From Blastococcus carthaginiensis (GTDB lineage Bacteria > Actinomycetota > Actinomycetes > Mycobacteriales > Geodermatophilaceae): a stretch of 64,000 nt of DNA. The position numbers and the translations under genes are program-made. Below the pieces are notes generated by a model that made no database searches, had not been told where the DNA came from, and worked only from the letters and a program-made list of their open reading frames with translations. Within the stretch, counting starts at the first letter, position 1. Each line of letters starts with the position of its first letter. Below, piece by piece: positions 26,304-34,173 of the stretch. The stretch covers positions 310,001-374,000 of the forward strand of contig NZ_JASNFN010000001.1 in the NCBI RefSeq assembly GCF_030731085.1, written 5' to 3'.

Positions 26304-26525
26304 GTGTTCGTGTTGCTCGCCGTGCCGGGACTGCTCGTCGTGGTCGCGGGCTACGTCGTCGGCTTCGCCGTGGCGGACTGGGTGTGCGGGCTGCTGGGCG
26401 CGCGGCCGGGCGGGACGCCGGAGCTCGCCGGCTGGCTGACGGGGCTGCTGCTGCTCGCCGTCGTGCTGCGGCTGCTGGTGGGCCGCCTGCGCCGCCGGAG
26501 CAAGGACGGCGGGCATCAGAAGTAG
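26304..26525 (+). CDS. small two-helix membrane protein on the strand opposite cysDN
   Basis: 73 residues from GTG 26304, with GGGGAGG 5-11 bases upstream; a longer frame begins at 26265 without a site. Two hydrophobic helices (LLAVPGLLVVVAGYVVGFAV and WLTGLLLLAVVLRLLVG) are split by GLLGARPGGTPE, with a basic tail RLRRRSKDGGHQK. It lies between cysD and cysN but on the plus strand, and its end overlaps the cysD stop by 10 bases. No family recognised. Ribosome site and hydrophobic design support it, yet it could be chance. Confidence 0.55.
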   Translation: MFVLLAVPGLLVVVAGYVVGFAVADWVCGLLGARPGGTPELAGWLTGLLLLAVVLRLLVGRLRRRSKDGGHQK

Positions 26526-27424
26526 CCCTCCTTCTTGCGGTCCTCCATGGCGGCGTCGCTGACCTTGTCGTCACCGCGGGTTGCCCCGCGCTCGGTCATG
26601 CGGGTCACCGCGATCTCGGCGATGACCTCCTCGACCGTGGCGGCGGTGGAGGGGACGGCGGCGGTCAGGTTGGCGTCGCCGACCGTGCGGTAGCGGACGC
26701 TCCGGCGCTGGACCTGCTCGCCCTCGCGCGGGTGGATGAACTCGTTGACCGCGTAGAGCATCCCCTGGCGCTCGACGACGTCCCGCTCCTGCGCGAGGTA
26801 GAGCGGGGGGATGGCGATCTCCTCGCGCAGGACGTACTGCCAGATGTCCAGCTCGGTCCAGTTCGACAGCGGGAAGACCCGGATCGACTCGCCGAGGTGG
26901 ATGCGGCCGTTGTAGAGGTCCCAGAGCTCGGGGCGCTGGTTCTTGGGGTCCCACTGGCCGAACTCGTCGCGGAAGGAGAAGACGCGCTCCTTGGCCCGCG
27001 CCTTGTCCTCGTCCCGGCGGGCGCCCCCGAACAGCGCGGTGAAGCCGTGCTCCTCGACCGCGTCCAGCAGCACCGGCGTCTGGATGCGGTTGCGCGAGCC
27101 GTTGGGCTCCTCCTTGACGGTGCCCGCCGCGATGGCGTCGGGCACGGAGGCGACCACGAGCTGGACGTCCAGCTCCGCGACCCGCCGGTCGCGGAACGCC
27201 AGCACCTCGGGGAAGTTCAGCCCGGTGTCCACGTGCATGACCGGGAACGGGATGCGGGCGGGCGCGAACGCCTTGCGGGCCAGCTCCAGCATCACGATGG
27301 AGTCCTTGCCGCCGGAGAACAGCAGCACCGGCCGCTCGAGCTCGGCGACCACCTCACGGATGACGTGGATGGACTCGGCCTCCAGCGTCTCCAGCTGGCT
27401 GAGCCGGTAGTCGGGCGTCGTCAC
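26516..27424 (-). CDS. cysD: sulfate adenylyltransferase subunit 2
   Basis: 302 residues, the ATP-pyrophosphatase-type catalytic subunit of ATP sulfurylase. PP-loop LLFSGGKDSIVML at about residue 34-46, then FPVMHVDTGLNFPEVLAFRD, GGARRDEDKARAKER and the C-terminal DRKKEGYF, all standard. Works with CysN to activate sulfate. GTG at 27424 (VTTPDYRLSQLETLEAESI) matches family N-termini. It follows cysQ by 83 bases on the same strand, forming a sulfate activation operon. Confidence 0.95.
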   Translation of the reverse strand: MTTPDYRLSQLETLEAESIHVIREVVAELERPVLLFSGGKDSIVMLELARKAFAPARIPFPVMHVDTGLNFPEVLAFRDRRVAELDVQLVVASVPDAIAAGTVKEEPNGSRNRIQTPVLLDAVEEHGFTALFGGARRDEDKARAKERVFSFRDEFGQWDPKNQRPELWDLYNGRIHLGESIRVFPLSNWTELDIWQYVLREEIAIPPLYLAQERDVVERQGMLYAVNEFIHPREGEQVQRRSVRYRTVGDANLTAAVPSTAATVEEVIAEIAVTRMTERGATRGDDKVSDAAMEDRKKEGYF

Positions 27425-27507
27425 GCGCGCATGCTCCACGGGGTAGGGATCGGGTCGGCGACCGGCGCAACCCGATCGGATCGGTGCGGATTCCCGCCCA
27501 GTCTCCG

Positions 27508-28254
27508 CTATCGGGCCGCGGCGACCGCAGCCAGCACCTCGGGCGCCAGCTCGGGACGGGCCACGACCAGGTCCGGCAGCGAGGGATCGGGGGCGTTGTA
27601 GACCAGCGGCGACCCGTCCAGCCGGCAGGTCACCAGCCCCGCCGCGCGGGCCACGGCGACCGGTGCGGCGGAGTCCCACTGGTACATGCCGCCGCCGTGC
27701 ACGTAGGCGTCGACCTCCCCGCGCACGACCGCGAGCGCCTTGTAGCCCGCCGAGCCCATCGGCACCAGCTCGCCCCCGAGCGCGTCGGCCACGGCCTGCG
27801 CCTCGGCCGGGGGCCGGGTGCGGCTGACGGCGATGCGGACCGGTCCGTCCGGGCGCGGCGGCAGTGCCGGAGCCGGGTCGGTGACGTGCATTTCGTCCAG
27901 CGCCGGCAGGGCCACCGCGGCGGCCACGAGCTCGCCCCCGGCCCAGAGGGCGACGTGCACCGCCCAGTCGCCGCGGGCCGGGTCGGAGTACTCGCGGGTG
28001 CCGTCGAGCGGGTCGACGATCCACACGCGGTCGGCGGTCAGCCGGCGGGCGTCGTCCACCGCCTCCTCGCTGAACACGGCGTCCCCGGGGCGGGCGCCGG
28101 TGAGCACCCCGAGGATCGCCCGCTGCGCGGCGGCGTCCCCGGCATCGCCCAGCGCGCGCCCCTCCGGGCCGCCGGTCCGCAGCGGCAGCAGCGCGTCCGC
28201 CGCGGCCCGGGCCGCCGCCTGGGCGACCTCGACGTCCCGGCCTACGCCGGTCAC
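27508..28254 (-). CDS. cysQ: 3'(2'),5'-bisphosphate nucleotidase, CysQ-like
   Basis: 248 residues of the inositol monophosphatase fold. Metal-site motifs are VFSEEAVDD and WIVDPLDGTREY, with a later DSAAPVAVARAAG. CysQ dephosphorylates PAP/PAPS and so controls sulfate assimilation flux. Neighbouring cysD and cysN support this over an inositol or histidinol phosphatase role. GTG at 28254 overlaps the thioesterase stop (GTGA, 28251-28254). Confidence 0.85.
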   Translation of the reverse strand: MTGVGRDVEVAQAAARAAADALLPLRTGGPEGRALGDAGDAAAQRAILGVLTGARPGDAVFSEEAVDDARRLTADRVWIVDPLDGTREYSDPARGDWAVHVALWAGGELVAAAVALPALDEMHVTDPAPALPPRPDGPVRIAVSRTRPPAEAQAVADALGGELVPMGSAGYKALAVVRGEVDAYVHGGGMYQWDSAAPVAVARAAGLVTCRLDGSPLVYNAPDPSLPDLVVARPELAPEVLAAVAAAR

Positions 28255-28973
28255 ACCTGCTCCACGACGGTGGCGTCCCCGGGGTTGCCCGGCGGGCGGT
28301 GCGCTCCGGAGACGTCGGTGACCGAGCCGAAGTAGCTCTCCAGCTTCTCCGGTCGGGGCATGACGAAGATCCCGCGCGCCTCGACCAGCGGCCGGTCGGG
28401 TGCGTCGGCCAGCGCGATGGATCCGGCGATGACCGACTTGCGGCCCGAGGTCTCCTCCACCCAGCCGCGGAAGGCCAGCGGGCGGCCGAGGGGAACCGGC
28501 CCCCGGTAGTCCAGCTCGAGGTGCGCGGTCATGCCCCACAGCCCGTTGACGGCTGCGGTGTCACCCAGCACCTGGTCCATGAAGAGCGCGCTCATCCCGC
28601 CGTGCAGGAACGTGGGCGGGCCCTCGTAAGCCGCGCCGAGCGTGGCTTCGGCGCTGACCACGCCGTCGGTCACCCGGAACCGCAGCGGCGGGGCCATGCC
28701 GTTGGCCACGCCGCTGACCGGGTTGAACGTCCGCCGCCGGGCGGCGGGATCGTCCAGGCGCGGCAGCTGGGACAGCGGCCGGCGGGGGCCCTCGAGCTGC
28801 CCGGTGGCCGCCCGCACCAGCTCGGCGGCCGAGCGGACCGCGGTCGCATCCGCCGTGGTGGTCGCCGAGAGCTCGATCAGCTCGCGCAGCGCCGCGGCCA
28901 GGTCGACCGAGGCGGTCATCAGGTCGGCGTCGGCCGGAGCGCCGGGATCGGGAGCGCCGTCGTTCGTCGTCAC
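28251..28973 (-). CDS. PaaI-like hotdog-fold thioesterase
   Basis: 240 residues. A helical N-terminal part of about 90 residues precedes a hotdog domain with PPTFLHGGMSALFMDQVLG, the active-site helix motif of PaaI thioesterases, then LELDYRGPVPLGRPLAFRGWV. It should cleave an acyl-CoA; substrate unknown. GTG at 28973 is used because a start at 29015 would run into the histidine kinase gene. It links the two-component genes to the cys genes with very short gaps. Confidence 0.75.
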   Translation of the reverse strand: MTTNDGAPDPGAPADADLMTASVDLAAALRELIELSATTTADATAVRSAAELVRAATGQLEGPRRPLSQLPRLDDPAARRRTFNPVSGVANGMAPPLRFRVTDGVVSAEATLGAAYEGPPTFLHGGMSALFMDQVLGDTAAVNGLWGMTAHLELDYRGPVPLGRPLAFRGWVEETSGRKSVIAGSIALADAPDRPLVEARGIFVMPRPEKLESYFGSVTDVSGAHRPPGNPGDATVVEQV

Positions 28974-28995
28974 CGGGCGATGGTCCCAAGCGGCC

Positions 28996-30474
28996 TCAGG
29001 CGGCGGGTGCGCCACCCCCGGAGGGCCCGCTCCGCGGCAGCCGCACGGTCACCGCGAGCCCCTCGCCGGGCGCGGTCTCCAGCGACGCCGACCCGCCGTG
29101 GGCGGCGGCCAGCGACGCGACGATCGACAGCCCGAGGCCGGTGCCGCCGGCGGCGCGGGTCCGGGAGGCGTCCGCCCGGTAGAACCGCTCGAACGCGCGG
29201 TCGGCGTCGGCCCGGTCCATCCCCGGGCCCTCGTCGGCGACCCGCAGCAGCAGCGCATCGGCGTCGTCGGGGGCCTCGGCCACGGAGACCAGCACCCGGG
29301 TGGACGGCGGGGTGTGGGTGAGCGCATTGGTGACGAGGTTGCCGACCACCTGGCGCAGCCGGCTCTCGTCGCCGAGCACGACCGGGACGTCGGTGAGCGA
29401 CTCGTCCAGGTGCAGGCTGATCGGCCGGTCGGGCTGGACGGCGCGGGCGTCGTGCACCGCGTCGCCGGCGACCGCGGCGAGGTCGACCGGGGCCACGGAC
29501 AGCGGCCGTTGCTGGTCCATGCGGGCCAGCAGCAGCAGGTCCTCGACGAGGAGTCCCATGCGCCCGCCCTCGGCCTCGATGCGCTGCATCAGCCGGGCGA
29601 CATCCTCCTCCGAGCGCACGGCGCCCTGGCGGTACAGCTCGGCGAAGCCGCGGATCGAGGTCAGCGGGGTGCGCAGCTCGTGGCTGGCGTCGGCGACGAA
29701 CCGGCGCATCCGGTGCTCGGACCCGCGCGCCTGCTCCTCCGACGCCTGCTGGGCGCGGAAGGCGGCCTCGATGCGGGCGAGCATGCCGTTGAGCGCCGTC
29801 GAGAGCCGGCCCACCTCGGTGCGCTCGTCGCCGACGGGGACGCGCCGGGAGAGGTCGCCCGCGGCGATGGCGGCGGCGGTGCGCTCGACGTCGACCAGCG
29901 GGCGGAGGCTGTTGCGCACCAGCACGTACCCGGCGGCACCCAGCAGCACCAGGAGGGAGAGCCCCACGACCAGCTCGATGCGGACCAGGCGGGAGATGGC
30001 CCGTTCCACGCCCGCGTTGTCGTCGCCGACGACCAGGGTGTACCCGCCGGGCAGCTGGCCCGAGGTCATCCGCCACCGCTCGCCGTCGACCCAGACGGTG
30101 AACGGGCGGTTGTCCGCCCGGAGCCGCTCCACCGCCTTGCCGCTCAGCTCGGGCACGTCGTCCCCGCGCGGCCCCTGGGGCTCGCCGAGGACCACCGGCT
30201 CGTCGCTGTCGGGCGCGAGGCACGCGACGTACAAGGGGTTGGGCGCGGGGTCGCCGGGCTGGCGGCAGGCGGCGGCCACGTCGGGGCGCAGGTTGTAGTC
30301 GACGAAGAGCCCCAGCTCGGCGTCCCGCTGGTCCTGCAGGTAGTCGCGCAGCAGCGAGGTGGTGGCCAGCCCGGTCGCCAGCAGGGCGGCGCTCAGCAGC
30401 GCCACAGTCAGCGCGACGAGGGTGACCCGGAGCGGGACCCGTGGGCCCCGCACCGGCGCGGGAGGAACCGTCAT
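28996..30474 (-). CDS. sensor histidine kinase
   Basis: 492 residues. TM helix at about 14-40, extracytoplasmic sensor of about 125 residues, second TM near 168-190, HAMP, then HisKA with phospho-acceptor in FVADASHELRTPLTSIRGF and HATPase with NLVTNALTHT, ADEGPGMDRADADRAFERFYR and GGTGLGLSIVASLAAAHGG. The sensor contains two Cys about 15 residues apart (AACRQ and YVACLA). ATG overlaps the regulator stop as ATGA (30471-30474). The layout resembles TrcS/MprB-like kinases. Confidence 0.93.
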   Translation of the reverse strand: MTVPPAPVRGPRVPLRVTLVALTVALLSAALLATGLATTSLLRDYLQDQRDAELGLFVDYNLRPDVAAACRQPGDPAPNPLYVACLAPDSDEPVVLGEPQGPRGDDVPELSGKAVERLRADNRPFTVWVDGERWRMTSGQLPGGYTLVVGDDNAGVERAISRLVRIELVVGLSLLVLLGAAGYVLVRNSLRPLVDVERTAAAIAAGDLSRRVPVGDERTEVGRLSTALNGMLARIEAAFRAQQASEEQARGSEHRMRRFVADASHELRTPLTSIRGFAELYRQGAVRSEEDVARLMQRIEAEGGRMGLLVEDLLLLARMDQQRPLSVAPVDLAAVAGDAVHDARAVQPDRPISLHLDESLTDVPVVLGDESRLRQVVGNLVTNALTHTPPSTRVLVSVAEAPDDADALLLRVADEGPGMDRADADRAFERFYRADASRTRAAGGTGLGLSIVASLAAAHGGSASLETAPGEGLAVTVRLPRSGPSGGGAPAA

Positions 30475-31199
30475 GCGCCCCGCGGCAGCCGCAGCGTGTA
30501 CCCGACCCCCCGGATGGTGTGCAGCAGCCGCGGCTCGGTCGTGTCGATCTTGCGGCGCAGGTAGGAGATGTAGGACTCGACGACGTTGGCCTCGCCGTTG
30601 AAGTCGTAGTTCCACACGTGGTCGAGGATCTGCGCCTTGGAGAGCACCCGCCCGGCGTTGGCCATCAGGTAGCGCAGCAACTTGAACTCGGTGGGGGAGA
30701 GGCTGATGACCTCGCCGGCCTTGATGACCTCGTGGCTCTCCTCGTCCAGCTCGATGTCGGCGAACGTCAGCCGCGGGGCCTCGGCGGCCCGCTGCGCGCC
30801 GACGGTGCGCCGCAGCACGGCGCGGATGCGTGCCACGACCTCGTCCAGGCTGAACGGCTTGGTGACGTAGTCGTCGCCGCCGAGCGTCAGGCCGGAGACC
30901 TTGTCCTCCGCGGCGTCCCGGGCGGTGAGGAAGAGCACCGGGGTGTGGCGGCCGCTCTCGCGGAGACGCCGGACGACGCCGAAGCCGTCCAGCCCGGGCA
31001 TCATCACGTCGAGCACCAGCAGGTCCGGCCGGAACGAGGCGGCCAGGGCGAGAGCCTGCTGGCCGTCCGCGGCGGTGGCCACCTCGAAGCCCGCGTAGCG
31101 GAGGCTCGCCGAGAGCAGCTCGCGGATGTTCGGCTCGTCGTCCACCACGAGCAGGCGGGCCTCGGGGGCCGTGCGCCCGGTGGGCTGGGTGCCGGACAT
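30471..31199 (-). CDS. OmpR/PhoB-family response regulator
   Basis: 242 residues. Receiver with acidic pair VVDDEPN, phospho-acceptor LVLDVMMPGLDG and Lys in DDYVTKPFSLDE; a winged-helix effector follows with SLSPTEFKLLRYLMANAGRV and RKIDTTEPRLLHTIRGVGYTLR. It acts with the overlapping histidine kinase. ATG at 31199 has GGAGGAA at ideal spacing; the in-frame ATG at 31235 has none. Resembles mycobacterial TrcR. Confidence 0.93.
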   Translation of the reverse strand: MSGTQPTGRTAPEARLLVVDDEPNIRELLSASLRYAGFEVATAADGQQALALAASFRPDLLVLDVMMPGLDGFGVVRRLRESGRHTPVLFLTARDAAEDKVSGLTLGGDDYVTKPFSLDEVVARIRAVLRRTVGAQRAAEAPRLTFADIELDEESHEVIKAGEVISLSPTEFKLLRYLMANAGRVLSKAQILDHVWNYDFNGEANVVESYISYLRRKIDTTEPRLLHTIRGVGYTLRLPRGA

Positions 31200-31394
31200 C
31201 GTTCCTCCGGGGGCGTGCGCCGGTGCCGTTGACATGCACCCAGGGTGGGCGCGCCGGCTGCAGTGGGTCTGGACGCTACCTGTGAACCCGCTGGGAGCGG
31301 GTCAGTCGCGAGGCGGGGAGAGCACCGACGGTGTACGCCGATGCGCAGTTTCCGCGCGGCAGAGTGTGCATCCGCGCACCTTGTCGGTACCGGG

Positions 31395-32189
31395 TCAGCC
31401 GGCGGGGGACATGGCGCGCCCGCGCCGCCAGTAGCCGATCGCGTGGTGCTGGGCCCGGCCCAGCCCCCAGCGCCCGCGCAGGTCGGCGCGGATGGCGCGC
31501 ACGGCGGCCGACTCCGCGCCCACCCAGGCGAACACGTCGTCGCCCGGGGGCCGCTCCAGCGAGGCCACGGCGTCGACGAGCAGCGTGCTCTCCCCGGGCG
31601 GGGTGGCGCCCCGGTGCAGCCAGCGCAGCTCGACCCCCGGCGGGCCGGCCAGCCCCTGCTCCTCCTCGGGGCCGGCGACCTCGAGGTAGGCGATCCCGGT
31701 GCTGTCGATCGGGGCGGCGCCGAGGATGCGGCTCACCGCGGGCAGCGCCGTCTCGTCCGCCACCAGGAGCAGCCACCGGGCCGGGCGCTCGGCGAGCGAG
31801 GCGGCGCCGGCGACGCCGAGCAGGGCGCCGGGGCGTGCCGCGGCGGCCCAGGACGCGGCCGGGCCGTCGCCGTGCAGCACGAAATCGATGTCCACCTCGC
31901 CCACGGCTGGGTCCTGCCGGCGGGCGGTGTAGCTGCGCAGCGCCACGCCGTGGCTGCCGTCGGGCCACACCACGCGGCCGTCGCGCTGGAGGAGCGGCCA
32001 GCGGGGAGCGGCATCGTCCACCCGCGGCACCAGGAGGTTCACCGTGGGCCCGGCGGCGGCCACGGCCTCCGGCGTCCCCGACAGCGTCACCCGGCGGACC
32101 GAGGGGGTCACGTCGGTGACCGCGACGACGGTGAGGACGTCGACCGGGCGCAGACCGTCCACGAGGGCGGCGTCGTTCGCGGTGGTCAC
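31395..32189 (-). CDS. siderophore-interacting protein (FAD-dependent ferric reductase)
   Basis: 264 residues of the SIP/ViuB family, which reduces ferric siderophores in the cytosol using NAD(P)H. The FAD-binding segment is VALRSYTARR, followed by VDIDFVLHGDGPAASWA; the C-terminal half ends with HHAIGYWRRGRA, as in the family. GTG start at 32189. Stands alone; the 195 bases between it and the response regulator start show no gene. Confidence 0.87.
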   Translation of the reverse strand: MTTANDAALVDGLRPVDVLTVVAVTDVTPSVRRVTLSGTPEAVAAAGPTVNLLVPRVDDAAPRWPLLQRDGRVVWPDGSHGVALRSYTARRQDPAVGEVDIDFVLHGDGPAASWAAAARPGALLGVAGAASLAERPARWLLLVADETALPAVSRILGAAPIDSTGIAYLEVAGPEEEQGLAGPPGVELRWLHRGATPPGESTLLVDAVASLERPPGDDVFAWVGAESAAVRAIRADLRGRWGLGRAQHHAIGYWRRGRAMSPAG

Positions 32190-32291
32190 GTCGTCCGAGC
32201 CTAGGCGGGCAGGCGATCGGGCCCCCGATGTGTGTGCGCACCGCGCTGCGGGCACCGGCAGGGGCAGCACCGTCCGACGAAGGAGAAGACG

Positions 32292-32501
32292 ATGGCCGAC
32301 GACTTCGAGAAGGGCGACCACGTCGCCTGGAAGAGCCACGGGTCGAAGACCGAGGGCACGGTGGAGAAGAAGATCACGTCCGACACCGAGGCCTCTGGTC
32401 GCACCGTGCGCGCCAGCAAGGACGACCCGCAGTACGAGGTCCGCAGCGACAAGTCCGGGCGCACCGCGGTGCACAAGCCCGGCGCGCTCGACGAGGCCTG
32501 A
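32292..32501 (+). CDS. DUF2945 / HVA1 TUDOR-type small protein
   Basis: 69 residues from ATG 32292 with AAGGAGAA. MADDFEKGDHVAWKSHGSKTEGTVEKKI matches the hypervirulence-associated TUDOR-like family: a small SH3-like barrel of unknown function, common in soil bacteria. Highly charged, cytosolic. Followed at 58 bases by a DUF2795-type gene, probably the same transcript. Confidence 0.85.
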   Translation: MADDFEKGDHVAWKSHGSKTEGTVEKKITSDTEASGRTVRASKDDPQYEVRSDKSGRTAVHKPGALDEA

Positions 32502-32559
32502 TCCTTCGCGGACGGACCCACGGCCCGGCGCTGCCGGGCCCGATCAACAGGAGGCACAC

Positions 32560-33018
32560 GTGACCGAGTCCGCAGGCGCGTCCTCGCGCAGCACCAAGCA
32601 CAACCCCCGGCTCGACGAGGAGCTCGAGCACGAGGTCCAGGGCATGCTCAAGGCCGAGCGGGCCACCCGGGCGCACGAGTGGCGCGAGGTGGAGCCGGTC
32701 GCCGAGGGGCAGCCGGACATCGACGCGGACCCGGCGGGCACGCTCGTCGGCGGGACGCCGGTGGGCATGGACGAGGACGCCGTGGTGGCCCGCGCCGAGC
32801 TGTCGCGCTGGCTGGACCGGGCCGACTTCCCGAGCAGCGGACCCGACCTGGTCGAGGCCGCGCGCGACCACCGGGCGCCCGACGTCGTCGTCGCCGAGCT
32901 GGAGCGGTTGCCGCAGGGCGAGACGTTCGAGCGGATCGGCGACGTCGTCCGGGCCCTGGGGTACCCGACCGAGACCGGCCCTGGCCCCGGGGCCTCGGAG
33001 CCCGCGCAGGACTCCTGA
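32560..33018 (+). CDS. DUF2795 domain protein
   Basis: 152 residues from GTG 32560 with AGGAGG. Charged N-terminus (NPRLDEELEHEVQGMLKAER) and a C-terminal half of DUF2795 type: AELSRWLDRADFPSSGPDLV followed by VVAELERLPQGETFERIGDVVRALG, a small helical fold seen in stress-related actinobacterial proteins. Function unknown. Lies behind the DUF2945 gene. Confidence 0.75.
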   Translation: MTESAGASSRSTKHNPRLDEELEHEVQGMLKAERATRAHEWREVEPVAEGQPDIDADPAGTLVGGTPVGMDEDAVVARAELSRWLDRADFPSSGPDLVEAARDHRAPDVVVAELERLPQGETFERIGDVVRALGYPTETGPGPGASEPAQDS

Positions 33019-33042
33019 CCCACGGGCGGCGAGGGCGCCGGC

Positions 33043-34005
33043 TCAGCCGCCGGCCCCCTCCCGCGCCACGTGCGCCGCGATCTCCTCGGCGCCGCGGCGG
33101 GGGAACAACCGCGAGCCGGGGAAGCCCTTCACGATCTGCCGCATGTCCTGCACGGTGTCGACCAGGTCGTGGACGTCGGTGCCCACGTTCTCGAGTCCCT
33201 TGAGAGCGGGCAGCACCTGGTCGTCCAGGTGGCCGAGCACCTGCGGCAGCCGGTCGATCAGCGTGATGAGCGCGTCGACCTCCGTCGCGTCGAACTCGGC
33301 CGCCAGCCGCCGCAGCGACGGCGCCAGCGCGACGAGGGCCGGCTCGTAGTCGGCGAGCAGCGGCTCCGCCCGGCCGACCATCCCCTCGGCCCGGCCGACG
33401 AGTTCGTCCGCCCGCCCGACCGTGCTGCCGACGTCGGTCACGGCCTGCTCGGCCCGCTGGCGGGTGCCGTCCATGTCGGTGATGGCCTGCTCGGCGCGCT
33501 GGCGGGTGCTGCCCATGTCGGTGATGGCATCGTCGGCGCGCTGGCGGGTGGCGCCCATGTCGGTGATGGCGTCGTCGGCGCGCTGGCGGGTGGTGCCCAT
33601 GTCGGTGATGGCCTGCTCGGCCCGCTGGCGGGTGCTGCCCATGTCGGTGATCGCCTGCTCGGCCCGCTGGCGGGTGGTGCCCATGTCGGTGATGGCGTCG
33701 TCGGCGTTCCGGCGGGTCTCACCGATCCCAGCGATCGCCTCGTCGGCGTTCCGCCGGGTCTCACCGATCCCCGCGATCGCCTCGTCGGCGGTGGCGCGCG
33801 TGGCGTCCAGCCGGGTGATCGCCCCGTCCGCGCGGTCCAGCAACGCATCCACGCGGTCGACGGCGCCGGACACCCGGCCGAGCAGCCCTTCCAGCTCGCC
33901 GAGCACGGCCGCGGCGCGGGGCACGAGCGCGAGCGCGTCACCGAGGCCGTCCCGCACGCCTCCTACCAGCGCGACGACGTCGGAGGGGCCGGGCACGGAG
34001 GGCAT
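33043..34005 (-). CDS. coiled-coil protein with nine 14-residue repeats
   Basis: 320 residues. A predicted helical N-terminus (to about residue 65) is followed by nearly identical 14-mers of the type ADDAITDMGTTRQR / AEQAITDMGSTRQR, then a non-repeat C-terminal helical part ending AEEIAAHVAREGAGG. Fourteen residues equal two heptads, so a long coiled-coil rod is likely. No signal peptide or membrane helix. The encoding DNA is a 42-bp tandem repeat. Similar Ala/Asp-rich helical proteins are annotated only as hypothetical. It is divergent from the LCP gene. Confidence 0.75.
   Translation of the reverse strand: MPSVPGPSDVVALVGGVRDGLGDALALVPRAAAVLGELEGLLGRVSGAVDRVDALLDRADGAITRLDATRATADEAIAGIGETRRNADEAIAGIGETRRNADDAITDMGTTRQRAEQAITDMGSTRQRAEQAITDMGTTRQRADDAITDMGATRQRADDAITDMGSTRQRAEQAITDMDGTRQRAEQAVTDVGSTVGRADELVGRAEGMVGRAEPLLADYEPALVALAPSLRRLAAEFDATEVDALITLIDRLPQVLGHLDDQVLPALKGLENVGTDVHDLVDTVQDMRQIVKGFPGSRLFPRRGAEEIAAHVAREGAGG
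33431..33808. repeat. 42-bp tandem repeat, about nine units, in frame
   Basis: The unit start atgtcggtgatggc recurs at 33473, 33515, 33557, 33599, 33641 and 33683, exactly 42 bases apart; more divergent units flank these on both sides. Because 42 is a multiple of 3, unit gain or loss keeps the frame. Units differ at few positions, which suggests recent expansion or gene conversion. Confidence 0.9.
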
Positions 34006-34173
34006 GCGCACCGTGCGAACGCTACGCAGTGCGCCCGTGGGCCACCATCCGATCGTGCCCGGTCCACCCGACGGAGGTGGTGCCGGCTCGGGAGTGCCCC
34101 GCGCGTCGGCGTGGTCATCGCAGATCCGCCCGTATCGTGGGACGACGGGCACGGACATGCGGACGACGAGAAG

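Noticed and set aside
33431..33808. Regular repeats considered as a CRISPR array
   Set aside because: Units are contiguous with no unique spacers and encode an in-frame protein repeat.
33070..34110. Plus-strand frame through the 42-bp repeats, in phase with the LCP gene
   Set aside because: Antisense to the coiled-coil gene; the minus frame has a start signal-compatible N-terminus and coherent heptads, while the plus frame reads as a Gly/Ala/Val repeat without a start signal.
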